A stretch of DNA of 64,000 bases from Culex pipiens pallens (lineage: Eukaryota > Arthropoda > Insecta > Diptera > Culicidae), in the NCBI RefSeq assembly GCF_016801865.2, contig NC_068937.1:111400994-111464993 (forward strand), given 5' to 3'. Below the pieces are notes generated by a model. The model did not search any database and was not told the origin of the DNA. It saw only the letters and a program-made list of their open reading frames with translations. Below are positions 47,900 to 60,497 of the stretch, piece after piece. Position 1 is the first letter of the stretch. Each line of letters starts with the position of its first letter. The position numbers and the translations under genes were made by a program.

Positions 47900-49715
47900 A
47901 CAAGCAAAACAAAATAAGTGACACTTGTTGATGCCATGAAATTTTTGGTTGAAAAGTTCAAGAGTGCTACGATTTTGTTTAGCAATTTAGTACCTGTAAT
48001 TTGACTGTGGTGGCGCGCAGAGCGCTAAAGGGGTGTCGCCAACTGGGTATATGGAGCAAATTCCTAGTGGGACATCTACTTGATTAATAATCTATGGATC
48101 AACTGCTATGCTCTTCATCCGCCGATCATTCCGTGACGATTGGCCATCAACACCATGATCATCGTAGTCATCGCTCTGTAGCGCCACGTCAATTTGCTTA
48201 CTGATTCAACACGTTTCAAACTGGACATTCCAACCCGACTTTGTTTCGCAAGCTATTATAAGCCCGAACGGAATGTTTTCCTATTTTAAGAATCCTTGGC
48301 CGTTGAATCAGGTTGGATCTAGTGGGCTTTTCCCGCGTCATCGTATTGGTGGCAGGCTTTTTGCTGTGATTCACCGCGCGTCAGTTCACGCGGGTTGCTT
48401 CGATCTACTACGATTACTACGAACGCCAGGGTCAACGCATAGACGGCTGGTTGAAGACGCAGCACTGCATGCGCAGATTCAAAGTGAATCATCCCCCTTT
48501 TGACAGTTGTTTTTTTTTTCTCCGAAGCTCATTTTACCAAGAGATTTGGATGGTTTAACCTTAGTTTCAAGCTTATGGTGAGTCAGTTAAGTGCAGTTAC
48601 CATGCATTAATTTAATCGCCATAATCGCTTCATCAAGCGGCTTCTGTTGAGTGGAATCGTCCGTCCCTCAACGACAGTCATGCGTTTGAATTTTCACACC
48701 GTGGCGAGAGCGTGACTTTAAATTTACCACAGGGCATTTCGACGGAGGCGGAGGGCTCTCAATTTGCCGGATGGCTGAATGGGGTGCGATTACGGTTAGA
48801 TTGAGTGTAGACTGATTGGTGATTTGAAATTAAATTGAGAGGAGATTTACCGCACCTAGATAAGCCTCTCAAACGCCGAAAGGCTCCAGTTACGGCGTTA
48901 CGTAACGACGTAACGGTTCGCTGACATCTTGCGGATTTGTTTGTAAACAAACACAACAATTGTTGGTGAATTCAACTACCGTCTAGTGCTGCTACATAGC
49001 TCTAAATTGCCTCCGAATCGCCATAAGACGGCAATTCAGTGTCACAATAAACACATCACTGCCAAATAGTGTGACCACTCCGTATCACAACAGCCCTCTC
49101 CGGCACACAGGTGTCTCCATTTCCCAACATCAACAATTTATTGAGTGCACTGCCGACTCTTGAACGGTTCAAGTCGGTGTACCTTGGCTGGTGAGGACGG
49201 AATGGTTCAATATTTCCACCGAAAAAAAAAAGAAAAACTGTGTCACTCTTTTAATAAGTTTGGCCGACAAGAGCGGCCAACCGGTAAGAGAAGTGCAACA
49301 ACGCGAGTTAAAAAAAATGTTGAAAAACTCTCAACACCTGAATTAAGTGAGGGATTGCACCAAGGGTAAGGGGCAACAGTTTTGACTTTGTTGGTTTATT
49401 TATTTTCTTTCCTGTGTTAAATTTTGTTTTTATTCATTTGAATTGATTTTTTTATAATTTAAATACGATTTTCTTCAAAAAATATAACAGATTTGTAAGA
49501 AACTTTTTTTTTTCATCGAGAGACTTTTACATCAAATTTTCAAACAGGTTCCCTAGTGAGAGTGTTTTGTACCGTTCATGAGGCTTGATGAGTGCGGCTT
49601 GCGGTAATGTTGAAAGTGATTGCAGATATTGCTAAAAAACAAAAACAAAGTTATTTAGTTGTGGTATACGCATTCGCATTCGGTATACGCATTCAATTTA
49701 AATAGAGTATATGTA
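47900..49715. other. Single-copy intronic sequence, no gene recognised
   Basis: GC-richer than its surroundings up to about 49200, with short open frames only (such as 48273-48503). It may hold regulatory sequence. Confidence 0.45.
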
Positions 49716-50648
49716 GGGGAGAGTGGAGAGACTTGGTCCCCGGGGAGACTTGATCCCAAGCCTGTATCTCGTCAGCATGTGGGTAAAACAATTAGCTTTG
49801 TTCTAGAAAGTTGTGCTAAATTGACTAAAACTCATTGTTAAAAACAAAGAAAAAAAATAAAAAATGTTTAGATTGAGTTACACATATTTTTCTAAGAAGT
49901 GCTGCAAAAAACATCCATCTTTGTTTTGATAAGTATAGAAAACACACAAAAATTACTCAAAAAAATATTTTTTATACATGAATTGTTTGATAAACATATC
50001 AACTGAAAAACCCTTACGCATTTGACGTTTAATTTATCGTCACACTATTTTTACAATCAATTGTTTAAAAAGTGCGTTTAGGGAGACTTGATCCCTGCAT
50101 TTTTACAGTCACTCGAATCAGCCTCAAGATTAAATAATTGGGCTGGGTTTTCGTACATAGTTTCCTTTAGTATAGTTGTACATAACTTATTGCAGTTTGA
50201 ACCATTTTTCCAAAGTTTTGTAAACAAAAATTACCAGTTTTTGTAAACATGCTCAATTTTGGTCTAAAAAAGAAAATTTTATGTTTTTACATATTTTGCA
50301 TGCTAAACTTGTTATATCTTGAACACAAACGTACAGGTTTGATGTGAAATTGCTGTAACTTATAGAAAATTAAAAATTTAGATGAATAAGAAACATTTTG
50401 CTTAAGATTTCTTCAAAATGTTAAAAGGGGGATCAAATTACCCCCAACATTTTGAAAATGCCGGTTTAAAATATTTTTTTAAAACGCTTGGCATGATTCG
50501 AAGAGTTAATCTGATGAAAGACCCTTATCAGCCAAACATAGTTGAATGTTTAAGCTTTCAATTCATGCAAAAAGATCATAGTTTTGTGAGAAATTGACAG
50601 AGTTATGTGCGATACAAAAAAAGGGGATCAAGTCTCCCCACTCTCCCC
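49716..50648. mobile_element. Tc1/mariner-like MITE, 'GGGGAGAGTGGGGAG' family, copy 2
   Basis: TA duplication (49714-49715, 50649-50650). The ends are GGGGAGAGTGGAGAGACTTG and CAAGTCTCCCCACTCTCCCC. It is homologous in inverse orientation to 25477-26398. An internal echo of the terminus (ggggagacttgatccc) follows the left end directly. 933 bp, non-coding. Confidence 0.85.
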
Positions 50649-51226
50649 TATCCAAAAATACAATAAATACAAAATATAACAAATGCAATAAATAAAAAGC
50701 AATTCCCCACGAAAACAGCATGATTCGAAAAAAAAGTTCTACGATCGGGCTCAAAATTTTTCCGGGGGATCCTTGGCTGAAATTATTGTTTGGCCATTTG
50801 GGTGACCTACGCTCTGTTAGGGTGGTCCGAAATGGCAATTTTGGTCATTTTTCGCAAAAAACCACTTTTTTTCAAAAAATCATATCTCCACGCCATTTAA
50901 TCCGATTTTAGCTGTCCTAGACGCAAAAGAAAGGTGATTAGTTTGGCTATTTGGAAAAAATAATTAGAAGTTTTAAAAATCTAGCTTAACATTTGAAAAG
51001 GTCGTATGAAAATTAAAAATGCTGTTTTGAAGGTCTCGGGACCAAAGAGCCTATGTCTTAAAATATTTTTATCGGATTCCCCGGAAAATTTCACATAACA
51101 TATCTAAAAACTAACTTAATCCACCTATGTGGTTGATGCCTTCCTCACTTTTTACCAAAAATGGGTATATGAAGGGTTTCATCATTTTTTTAGATCCAGA
51201 AAAAAAGAACACAATGTATAACTTAT

Positions 51227-53005
51227 GTGGTCATAACTCGAGACAGGGTTGCCAGATCTTCAATGTTTTGTACTCATTGGAAAGACCTTTCAATTACCTT
51301 ACCAACGATGGGTCGGATGATGGATCCGGACATAGTTTACATACATTTAAGTGAGATCCGGCTTCAAAAAAGTACATAAATATCACTTAAGTGGTCATAA
51401 CTCGAGACAGGGTTGCCAGATCATCAATGTTTTGTACTCATTGGAAAGGCCTTTCAATTACCTTACCAACGATGGGTCGGATGATGGATCCGGACATAGT
51501 TTACATACATTTAAGTGAGATCCGGCTTCAAAAAAGTACATAAATATCACTTAAGTGGTCATAAATCGAGACAGGGTTGCCAGATCTTCAATGTCTTGGA
51601 CTCATTGGAAAGGCCTTTCAATTACCTAACCAACGATGGGTCGGATGATGGATCCGGACATAGTTTACATACATTTAAGTGAGATCCGGCTTCAAAAAAG
51701 TACATAAATATCACTTAAGTGGTCATAACTCGAGACAGGGTTGCCAGATCTTCAATGTCTTGGACTCATTGGAAAGGCCTTTCAATTACCTAACCAACGA
51801 TGAGTTGGATGATGGATCCAGTCATAGTTTACATCCATTTAAGTGAGATCCGGCTTCAAAAAAGTACATAAATATCACTTAAGTGGTCATAACTCGAGAC
51901 AGGGTTGCCAGATCATCAATGTTTTGTACTCATTGGAAAGGCCTTTCAATTACCTTACCAACGATGGGTCGGATGATGGATCCGGACATAGTTTTCATAC
52001 ATTTAAGTGAGATCCGGCTTCAAAAAAGTACATAAATATCACTTAAGTGGTCATAAATCGAGACAGGGTTGCCAGATCATCAATGTTTTATACTCATTGG
52101 AAAGGCCTTCCAATTACCTTACCAACGATGGGTCGGATGATGGATCCGGACATAGTTTGCATACATTTAAGTGAGATCCGGCTTCAAAAAAGTACATAAA
52201 TATCACTTAAGTGGTCATAACTCGAGACAGGGTTGCCAGATCTTCAATGTCTTGGACTCATTGGAAAGGCCTTTCAATTACCTTACCAACGATGGGTCGG
52301 ATGATGGATCCGGACATAGTTTACATACATTTAAGTGAGATCCGGCTTCAAAAAAGTACATAAATATCACTTAAGTGGTCATAAATCGAGACAGGGTTGC
52401 CAGATCTTCAATGTCTTGGACTCATTGGAAAGGCCTTTCAATTACCTTACCAACGATGGGTCGGATGATGGATCCGGACATAGTTTACATACATTTAAGT
52501 GAGATCCGGCTTCAAAAAAGTACACAAATATCACTTAAGTGGTCATAACTCGAGACAGGGTTGCCAGATCTTCAATGTCTTGGACTCATTGGAAAGGCCT
52601 TTCAATTACCTAACCAACGATGAGTTGGATGATGGATCCAGTCATAGTTTACATCCATTTAAGTGAGATCCGGCTTCAAAAAAGTACATAAATATCACTT
52701 AAGTGGTCATAACTCGAGACAGGGTTGCCAGATCATCAATGTTTTGTACTCATTGGAAAGGCCTTTCAATTACCTTACCAACGATGGGTCGGATGATGGA
52801 TCCGGACATAGTTTGCATACATTTAAGTGAGATCCGGCTTCAAAAAAGTAAATAAATATCACTTAAGTGGTCATAACTCGAGACAGGGTTGCCAGATCTT
52901 CAATGTCTTGGACTCATTGGAAAGGCCTTTCAATTACATAATCAACGATGGGTCGGTTGATGGATCCGGACATCGTTTACATGCATATAATTGAGATCCG
53001 GGTAT
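51227..53005. repeat. 164-bp tandem array (11 units) in copy D
   Basis: The landmark gtggtcataa recurs at 51227, 51391, 51555, 51719, 51883, 52047, 52211, 52375, 52539, 52703 and 52867 without a single length change. Units differ by a few substitutions. Units 4 and 9 share the same rare variant set (gatgagttggatgatgg, tccagtcatag, acatccattt). Confidence 0.97.
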
Positions 53006-53164
53006 TTGTGAAAACACATTTTTATGCATAACTTTTGAACTACTTATCGAAACTTCAAACAATTCAATAGCGATGTATGGGACCCTAAACCAAGTCTAAT
53101 GCAACTGGTTCGATCAAAATCGGTTCAGCCAGTGCTGAGAAAACTCAGTGAGAATTTTGGTCTC

Positions 53165-53244
53165 ATACATACATACACACACACATACACACACATACAC
53201 ACACACATACACACACACATACACACACACATACACACACACAG
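53165..53244. repeat. Interrupted CA microsatellite in copy D
   Basis: (CA)n with regular 'cata' interruptions, at the position homologous to the long CA array of copy B. Confidence 0.9.
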
Positions 53245-53734
53245 ACATTTGTTCAGTTTTCGATTCTGAGTAGATGTGTATACATGAAGGTGGGTATAGG
53301 AGCTTTTAATAGAAAGTTCATTTTTAGAGCAGGATTATAGCCTTACCTCAGTGAGGAAGGCAAAATGGTGAAGTTATGTTTCCAATACTCTGAGATAAGA
53401 TTTTTTGAAAATAAAAACTGGGTTTTCGACGCGCCACGCACAAGAATGGAAAAATGACGAAAACAGAAAAAAATCGCCTTTTTTCACTAAAACTGCGATA
53501 ACTTGAAAATTTCAGCGATGACCTATACATGTTAGGGTACCAAAATTTTTGTAATTGAAATACGCAACTTTTGGTACCCTAACATCCCTAGTAACAGTTT
53601 TGGTTTTAAGTAGACCATAAAAGCCTATTTAGGCCGTATGAGGGTTTTCAGAACCATGATAAAACCTGTTAGTTCAAAAATGTTACTAGGGATGTATAGG
53701 TCATCGTTTAGATTTAGATTAGATTAGATTAGAC

Positions 53735-54345
53735 TAGGGATGTATAGGTCATCGCTGAAATTTGCATGTTATCGCAGTTTTAGTGAAAAAAGTCGATTTT
53801 TCTCGTTTTTATCATTTTCCCATTTTTGCGCGTGGCGCGTCGAAAAACCCAGTTTTTATTTTCAAAAAATCGTATCTCAGAGTATTGGAAACATAATTTC
53901 ACCATTTTTTTATATATTATGTAAAATTTTTCGAGGAATCCGATAAAAATATTTTCAGACATAGGCTCTTTGGTCCCGAGACCTTTAAAACAGCATTTTT
54001 AATTTTCATACGACCTTTTCAAATGTTAAGCTAGATTTTTAAAACTTTTAATTATTTTTTCCAAATAGCCAAACTAATCACCTTTCTTTTACGTCTAGGA
54101 CAGCTAAAATCGGATGAAATGGAGTGGAGATACGATTTTTTTGAAAAAAGTGGTTATTGCGAAAATCTACGAAAATTGCAATTTTTCGGACCACTCTAGG
54201 TCACCCGGCGAAACAAAAAATATACGGGTGTAATTATTTCAGCCAAGGAACCCCCAGAAAAATGTTGAGCCCGATCGGAGAACTTTTTTTCGAATCATGC
54301 TGTTTTTGTGGGGAATTGCTGTATACAACAAATACAAAATCGTCA
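53735..54345 (+). repeat. Right arm of the inverted pair
   Basis: Plus-orientation copy of the ~640-bp dispersed repeat, separated from its inverted partner (50690-53590) by about 145 bp containing ccctagtaacagttttggtt and tgttactagggatg, themselves inverted. Confidence 0.8.
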
Positions 54346-55140
54346 AAACTTCTTTGAGGTTGAACAAAATGGTAAAATTGGAATATGAATAGACAATAAC
54401 GGTCAAAGTTAAATGAATACCAATCGCAACAAATTAAGATTCCTTCGTTCTCTTTCCCTCCCTAGTGATGGTTCTCTCGTCACTTTTCGCACGCCAAAAG
54501 ATATTTATTTCTCATTATATCACTGCAACACCGCGACGGTGCACGAGCCGAGAGCGCTGTAAATCGGCATATTACAGGCTCGTTACAGGCCGTCGCGTGC
54601 GTGTGTGTCTGTGTGTACCACCCTTACATAACCCATATTTTCCATACCGAGAGAGCGCTCGCGATTGCAGCATCTCACCTCAAGGCAAGGCTTGTTGGCA
54701 ACCTGTTCGTTCGGGACAGATCAATTGATCAGGTGGCCGCAATTCCAGGAGGTCACCCGGCGACCTGGTCCCGGGGTAATTGCTGCTCCCGCGTCGGAGT
54801 TCCATTAGTCGCTGCAACTCTTAGCAAGACGTTCTGCACGTGTGTAGTTAAGAGAAGGGTTAAAAAATCTCATGTAATAAACTCACAGTTTGCTGATGAG
54901 AAGTGGTGGAAAAAATGTGAACGTCGACTCATTACTCACGCAATTCAAGTGAGGCTCGGTGCTGCGTCAATGTTGTGTGCGTCATCATCGATCTTACGGG
55001 ATGAATCGGCATATAATCTTCGGCGAGAAACCAGACGAACTTTGTACGGTAGCTAGATGGAGCTTCCTTGTTGGAAACGAAGTGCTGTGACGTTGGTCTG
55101 AACAAGCCACAAATTAGCACCTGTTTATCTTTTTTTTGTC
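54346..55140. other. Single-copy intronic sequence, no gene recognised
   Basis: The 54450-55110 stretch is GC-richer, with open frames of 87 and 151 codons on the + strand that lack recognisable domains or splice context. Confidence 0.45.
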
Positions 55141-55143
55141 ATA

Positions 55144-55277
55144 CACGGAGAAAAAGAGTTCCCCAAATCGTAAACACGTTTTTGAAAATCGGACCATGAC
55201 ATTTGAACACTTTGTTCGTGTTTCCCAATATCATGAATGGGTGTTCACGATTTTGGGAACTATTTTTTCTCCGAGTA
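55144..55277. mobile_element. 134-bp hairpin MITE
   Basis: Ends CACGGAGAAAAAGAGTTCCC and the near-inverted GGGAACTATTTTTTCTCCGAG. The subterminal segments caaatcgtaaacac / gtgttcacgattttg are also inverted. The ends resemble those of the CAT-rich foldbacks (acacggaaaa). Confidence 0.7.
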
Positions 55278-55385
55278 GATTGATTGGTTTTCGAAAAAAA
55301 TTATACAGATTACAAATGCAGATTTTTCCTCCTTTTTTGCCATGAAAACCCTGCGTATATCTCCAGTGAATAAGGTTATCATTAG

Positions 55386-57316
55386 AGCAGTTCTCTAGGA
55401 TTTCGGTCATTCGATTTTTTTTTGTATTTTTTAATCTGACTGAAACTTTTTTGGTGCCTTCGGTATGCCCAAAGAAGCCATTTTGCATCATTAGTTTGTC
55501 CATATAATTTTCCATACAAATTCGGCAGCTGTCCATACAAAAATGATGTATGAAAATTCAAAAATCTGTATCTTTTGAAGGAATTTTTTGATCGATTTGG
55601 TGTCTTCGGCAAAGTTGTAGGTATGGATACGGACTACACTGGAAAAAAATAATACACAGTAAAAAAAATTTGGTGATTTTTTTATTTAACTTTTTATCAC
55701 TAAAACTTGATTTACAAAAAAACACTATTTTTAATTTTTTTTATTTTTTGATATGTTTTAGAAGGCATAAAATGCCAACTTTTCAGAAATTTCCAGGTTG
55801 TGCAAAAAATCACTGACCGAGTTATGAATTTTTTAATCAATACTGATTTTTTCAAAAAATCGAAATTTTGGTCGTAAAAATTTTTCAACTTCATTTTTCG
55901 ATGTAAAATCAAATTTGCAATCAAAAAGTACTTTACTGAAATTTTGATAAAGTGCACCGTTTTCAAGTTATAGCCATATTTAAGTGACTTTTTTGAAAAT
56001 AGTCGCAGTTTTTCATTTTTTTAAATTAGTGCACATGTTTGCCCAGTTTTGAAAAAAATATTTTTGAAAAGCTGAGAAAATTCTCTATATTTTGCTTATT
56101 TAGACTTTGTTGATACGACCTTTAGTTGCTGAGATATTGCAATGCAAAGGTTTAAAAACAGGAAAATTGATGTTTTCTAAGTTTCACCCAAACAACCCAC
56201 CATTTTCTATTGTCAATATCTCAGCAACTAATGGTCCGATTTTCAATGTTAATATATGAAACATTTGTGAAATTTTCCGATCTCTTCGAAAAAAATATTT
56301 TTGGAATTTTCAAATCAAGACAAACATTTCACAAAGGCCAAACATTCAATATTACGCCCTTTTAAAATGTTTGTCTTGATTTGAAAATTCCAAAAATATT
56401 TTTTTCGAAAAGATCGGAAAATTTCACAATTGTTTCATATATTAACATTGAAAATCGGACCATTAGTTGCTGAGATATTGACGATAGAAAATGGTGGGTT
56501 GTTTGGGTGAAACTTAGAAAACATCAATTTTCCTGTTTTTAAACCTTTGCATTGCAATATCTCAGCAACTAAAGGTCGTATCAACATAGTCCGAATAAGC
56601 AAAAAAAAGAGAATTTTCTCAGCTTTTCAAAAATATTTTTTTCAAAACTGGGCAAACATGTGCACTAATTTAAAAAAATGAAAAACTGCGACTATTTTCA
56701 AAAAAGTCACTTAAATATGGCTATAACTTGAAAACGGTGCACTTTATCAAAATTTCAGTAAAGTACTTTTTGATTGCAAATTTGATTTTACATCGAAAAA
56801 TGAAGTTGAAAATTTTTTACGACCAAAATTTCGATTTTTTGAAAAAATCAGTATTGATTAAAAAATTCATAACTCGGTCAGTGATTTTTTGCACAACCTG
56901 GAAATTTCTGAAAAGTTGGCATTTTATGCCTTCTAAAACATATCAAAAAATAAAAAAAATTAAAAATAGTGTTTTTTTGTAAATCAAGTTTTAGTGATAA
57001 AAAGTTAAATAAAAAAATCACCAAATTTTTTTTACCGTGTATTATTTTTTCCAGTGTAGTCCGTATCCATACCTACAACTTTGCCGAAGACACCAAATCG
57101 ATCAAAAAATTCCTTCAAAAGATACAGATTTTTGAATTTTCATACATCATTTTTGTATGGACAGCTGCCGAATTTGTATGGAAAATTATATGGACAAACT
57201 AATGATGCAAAATGGCTTCTTTGGGCATACCGAAGGCACCAAAAAAGTTTCAGCCGGATTAAAAAATACAAAAATTAAAATTGAAGAAAAAAGACCGATT
57301 TCGTAGAGAATTGCTC
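55386..57316. mobile_element. 1.9-kb foldback element with ~950-bp arms
   Basis: The two arms (about 55386-56329 and 56365-57316) are almost perfect reverse complements, separated by a 35-bp spacer at about 56330-56364. Identical 85-codon frames appear mirrored on opposite strands. No protein is recognised. Half copies occur at 34885-39745 (interrupted) and 43095-44205. Confidence 0.9.
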
Positions 57317-59685
57317 ATTAATCAATTTGTCAGTTATTCTTACATTAAAAATCGTTAATTTTTAAGACCAAACTGACTTAGACTATTCGATAATAATTTC
57401 AGAAACATCAAACGCCGCAAAGCCCCTCTCTCAATCCAGGTACATTTGACGGGCATGACTCACCGCCGTCCACCGTGCCAAGTCGGCCACAACCAAAGTG
57501 ATAGTTAAGCTATCACCCCATGTCCCTTCTGCGCGATCAGGTGCGTCAACGAGGGTAGGCCACATAGTAGGCCACCAGGTTACCGTACCAGGTTGGTGGC
57601 ACATAGTCGATCGCAGCAGTCGTCAGTGCGGTGTACGGTACCCGTCCCAAGTGGCCAAGTGCGCCAAGACCCACAGGGCACATACTAACCATGCCGGGCG
57701 CTGGTTGACTTTGTCAACTCACACTCACTTATTGTAAACTCGATTCCTTACGTAAGCTGGCATGGCCTGTTAGCCTGCTCTTTGGTGACGGTGGCGAAAC
57801 CGGCCCACCGCCGCCGCCTTCACTGGGGGAGGAGTGTGCGTATGGGTCTTTGGCTGGTATAGGGGAGATCGGTTAGGCCTTTTGGGTCATGGAGTTCTAT
57901 CAACAACAGGGTCAATTTTTTTTGGCCAACTGAGTAAATCAAAAACTCTTGATTTTTTTTATTAAATTTAAAATCAGCAAAAAAAAAAAACTTACGAACA
58001 CAGGTGACCCCACATCAACACCAGACTCCCCTAAAAACACCTGCCTCGAAAAAGAGTGCGTGCGAGCCTGGGACGGAGGCCAACAAACCGTCAGACCGAG
58101 TGATCCCATTTCTGCTTTTCTTCACTTTTTAATCTAGCTCCGGTTTGTCAGCGTTCGATATCTCACTGTCTGAGCCTGAACAATTGCTTGGGGTAGGGTC
58201 TTTATCGTATAAACAAGAATGCCGAGCTGTTAAAGTTCATGTAATAATCGTGTCACAGTGCCATTATTGGCAATTGGGTTACTTATCCAAATCTAACTGT
58301 AATTTTCGCCATTATCCCTTTAAAGCCGTTTTTAGAGAATTTTTATTTCGAGACTTTTCCCTTGTTTAGGTAATTTCAATTTAAGTATTTCAATTTGTTT
58401 CTGTTTGTTTGTATTTGACTTTTTCTGCCACCTTCACCTTTTGAGTTCGTTTTAAATATATTTTTCCTTTTTACCTTTTTTTGTTTGTTTGATTTTCACA
58501 TTTTCTGCTATACAGTATGGCCCATAAAAAATGCGACATGTGCATTTTTCCACAGTAAAGTGATGTCACTGTAAAATGCATTCAATAAACTGATTTGTAA
58601 TGTATTATGGTGTTAGTTTAGTATATTTTTAACATATTTTCATGATAGTTTTTGACAATCCGCCTGAATTGGGTTTTGGTGGACTACAATAATGGATGTA
58701 TTTTTGGTACAATATTTACCTTAATATCATACCCTATATTTTAAAAACCAAACAGTTTAAAATATCCAACCATGTGATGAAAGCATCGTTAAGTCCCTCT
58801 TAAATACGCCTAATCGAAAAAGTTCATACATTTTGATAGAATCAGTCATTTTAGAGAAAATGACATTTGGGTTATCATCTTGAGTGATTCGGTCTAAATA
58901 AATTAATAACTTAAAATCTATGTCGATGGCTCTGAAGGGTGCTCAACGGCTCTATACTGTTAAAATTCATATCAGGGCATTGAAAAATTGAAGCATTTTC
59001 AGAATCGGAATATTTTTTAAAAGTTCACTGTTTTAGTATAACTGGTAGATAGAGCGCAGAGAATTTAGTGGAACTAATTGTTACAGCTCTCAAAAACAGT
59101 AACCTTGAAGGTTGTTTACTTTTTAATCCATTCAAAAATTCACAAGAGACTCTCCAGATCGACTAACATAAAAAAGTAATTTTTCCTTTATATGGCCTGG
59201 GCTTGGAGCACATGGAAGGCACAAACAAAATAAAAATTACGGCATACTAATTTTACAGAAAATGTTAGGCAAAAACAGATCCAGGAAAAAATGTTAGGAA
59301 AAAAACAGATCAATGTTGACCCCTGAAAAAAATTATAACTGAAAAAACATTGCCTCAGTAACATGAAACAAATTGAACATCCAATCTCTAATTTTTCTTT
59401 TTTGCAATGCTTTTTGAAAATCAAACATTAATAGAAAGATTGATCTTTGTCAAATTTAGGAGGAGGAATTTCTCATATAAAACGACGTTTTAGATTATTT
59501 TAATTCTGGAACTAAAACATCGAATATCCTTCACAACTTAGAGCAAAAATTGCGTTCTTGAAAATAAAATTTTTGTTTTTTAATATTCGTACCAACAATT
59601 AAACAGATTAAACCTATTTTTTAAAATCTTGTTATTCAAAAAGAGTGTTGATCTCTAATGATTTGTTATTATTTTCTTTGGTGAT
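57317..59685. other. Intronic sequence, no gene recognised
   Basis: 57400-57860 is single-copy and GC-rich with palindromic words (gtaggccacatagtaggcca). 57870-59685 is AT-rich with no clear repeat or gene. Confidence 0.45.
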
Positions 59686-59687
59686 TA

Positions 59688-59812
59688 GGCCGATGCAAAT
59701 ATTTTTCAAAGGTTTTGTCCCTCGGCTCTAGCCGGGTTGAAAAAGGTAAAAAAATTAAAAAAATATAAAAAAAAACTTTTGATAAAATTTGTACCAGCCT
59801 TACCGCAATAAA
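59688..59812. repeat. Short copy of an 'AGGCYGRTGCAAATATTT' element
   Basis: Starts taggccgatgcaaatatttt and ends aaatttgtaccagcctta, inverted ends shared with 60010-60497. It contains ttttgtccctcggc near the left end. Confidence 0.65.
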
Positions 59813-60009
59813 AAAAAAACTAACGCTGAATTTTTAGTTCTGATAGGCGCAGATCAGGCCCAGCGCATTTTTTAAATTATTTTACCCAGACTTCGTTTAA
59901 AAATTAAAAAAAATATAGTTAAAACTTAACAGTGCTTCTCAATTTTTTTCCATTCCATTCTCTCCTTGACTGATTTGCAAGAAATTCATTTACCCCTCCC
60001 AATTTGGAA

Positions 60010-60497
60010 CTTAGGCATATGCAAATATTTAAAAAAGTTTTTGTCCCTCGGCCCTGGCCGAGGTCAAGGGGGGTGGGGGGGGGGGGGGGCAAAAAAAATA
60101 AAAAATATAAAAATTAAAATAACAAGCCATAACCTTCAAATTTAAATGAAAAAAGTGTTTTAAAATGCATTTTACACTAGTTCAGTTGTTTTACAATCAT
60201 TCGTTTCGTTTCGTTAGATTAGATTAGATTAGAAACAAAAATTGTATTGAACAAAAAGATTTTGCATCGAAAATTTTCAAAAAATCTTAAGATTTTTCAA
60301 TAAACCCAAACATGCTAAAAGTGATTTTAAACGCAGAAGAATTTATTTTAATTTGATTTCAGCTGGTTGCACTTGAATTTTCATTGAAATTTTGAAGTTT
60401 ATTTTAAAAATATTTTTTTTGTCCCCTGATTTTTCGAGCCAATTTTTATGGGGGGGGGGTGACAAAAACTTTTAAAAATATTTGTACCAGCCTTATT
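60010..60497. repeat. Longer copy of the same element, with poly-G runs
   Basis: The left end ttaggcatatgcaaatattt and the right end aaatatttgtaccagcctta are inverted. Near-homopolymer G tracts lie at about 60068-60089 and 60451-60460. It shares interior sequence with the insert at 29575-29950. Confidence 0.65.

Larger units (their letters stand above)
51105..53361 (-). mobile_element. 164-bp-unit element family, copy D (largest)
   Basis: In minus orientation it starts at 53361 with GCCTTCCTCACTGAGGTAAGGC and ends near 51105 with gattaagttagttttta. It contains eleven tandem 164-bp units and an interrupted CA tract (53165-53244). The flanking repeat family shows the empty site. It is non-autonomous, with no protein coding. 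Confidence 0.85.
50690..53590 (-). repeat. Left arm of an inverted pair, split by copy D
   Basis: 50690-51104 and 53362-53590 together match, in reverse complement, the repeat at 53735-54345 (and 34206-34850). The junction caccatttt // agatatgttatgtgaaattt corresponds to the continuous caccattttttgatatgtta near 34430, so the 2.26-kb element inserted into a T run. Confidence 0.8.

Noticed and set aside
51227..53005. CRISPR-like regular repeats
   Set aside because: Units are contiguous 164-bp tandem copies with no unique spacers, in a eukaryotic intron inside a mobile element.
54601..55056. 151-codon open frame
   Set aside because: No similarity recognised, composition changes along its length, and no initiation or splice context.
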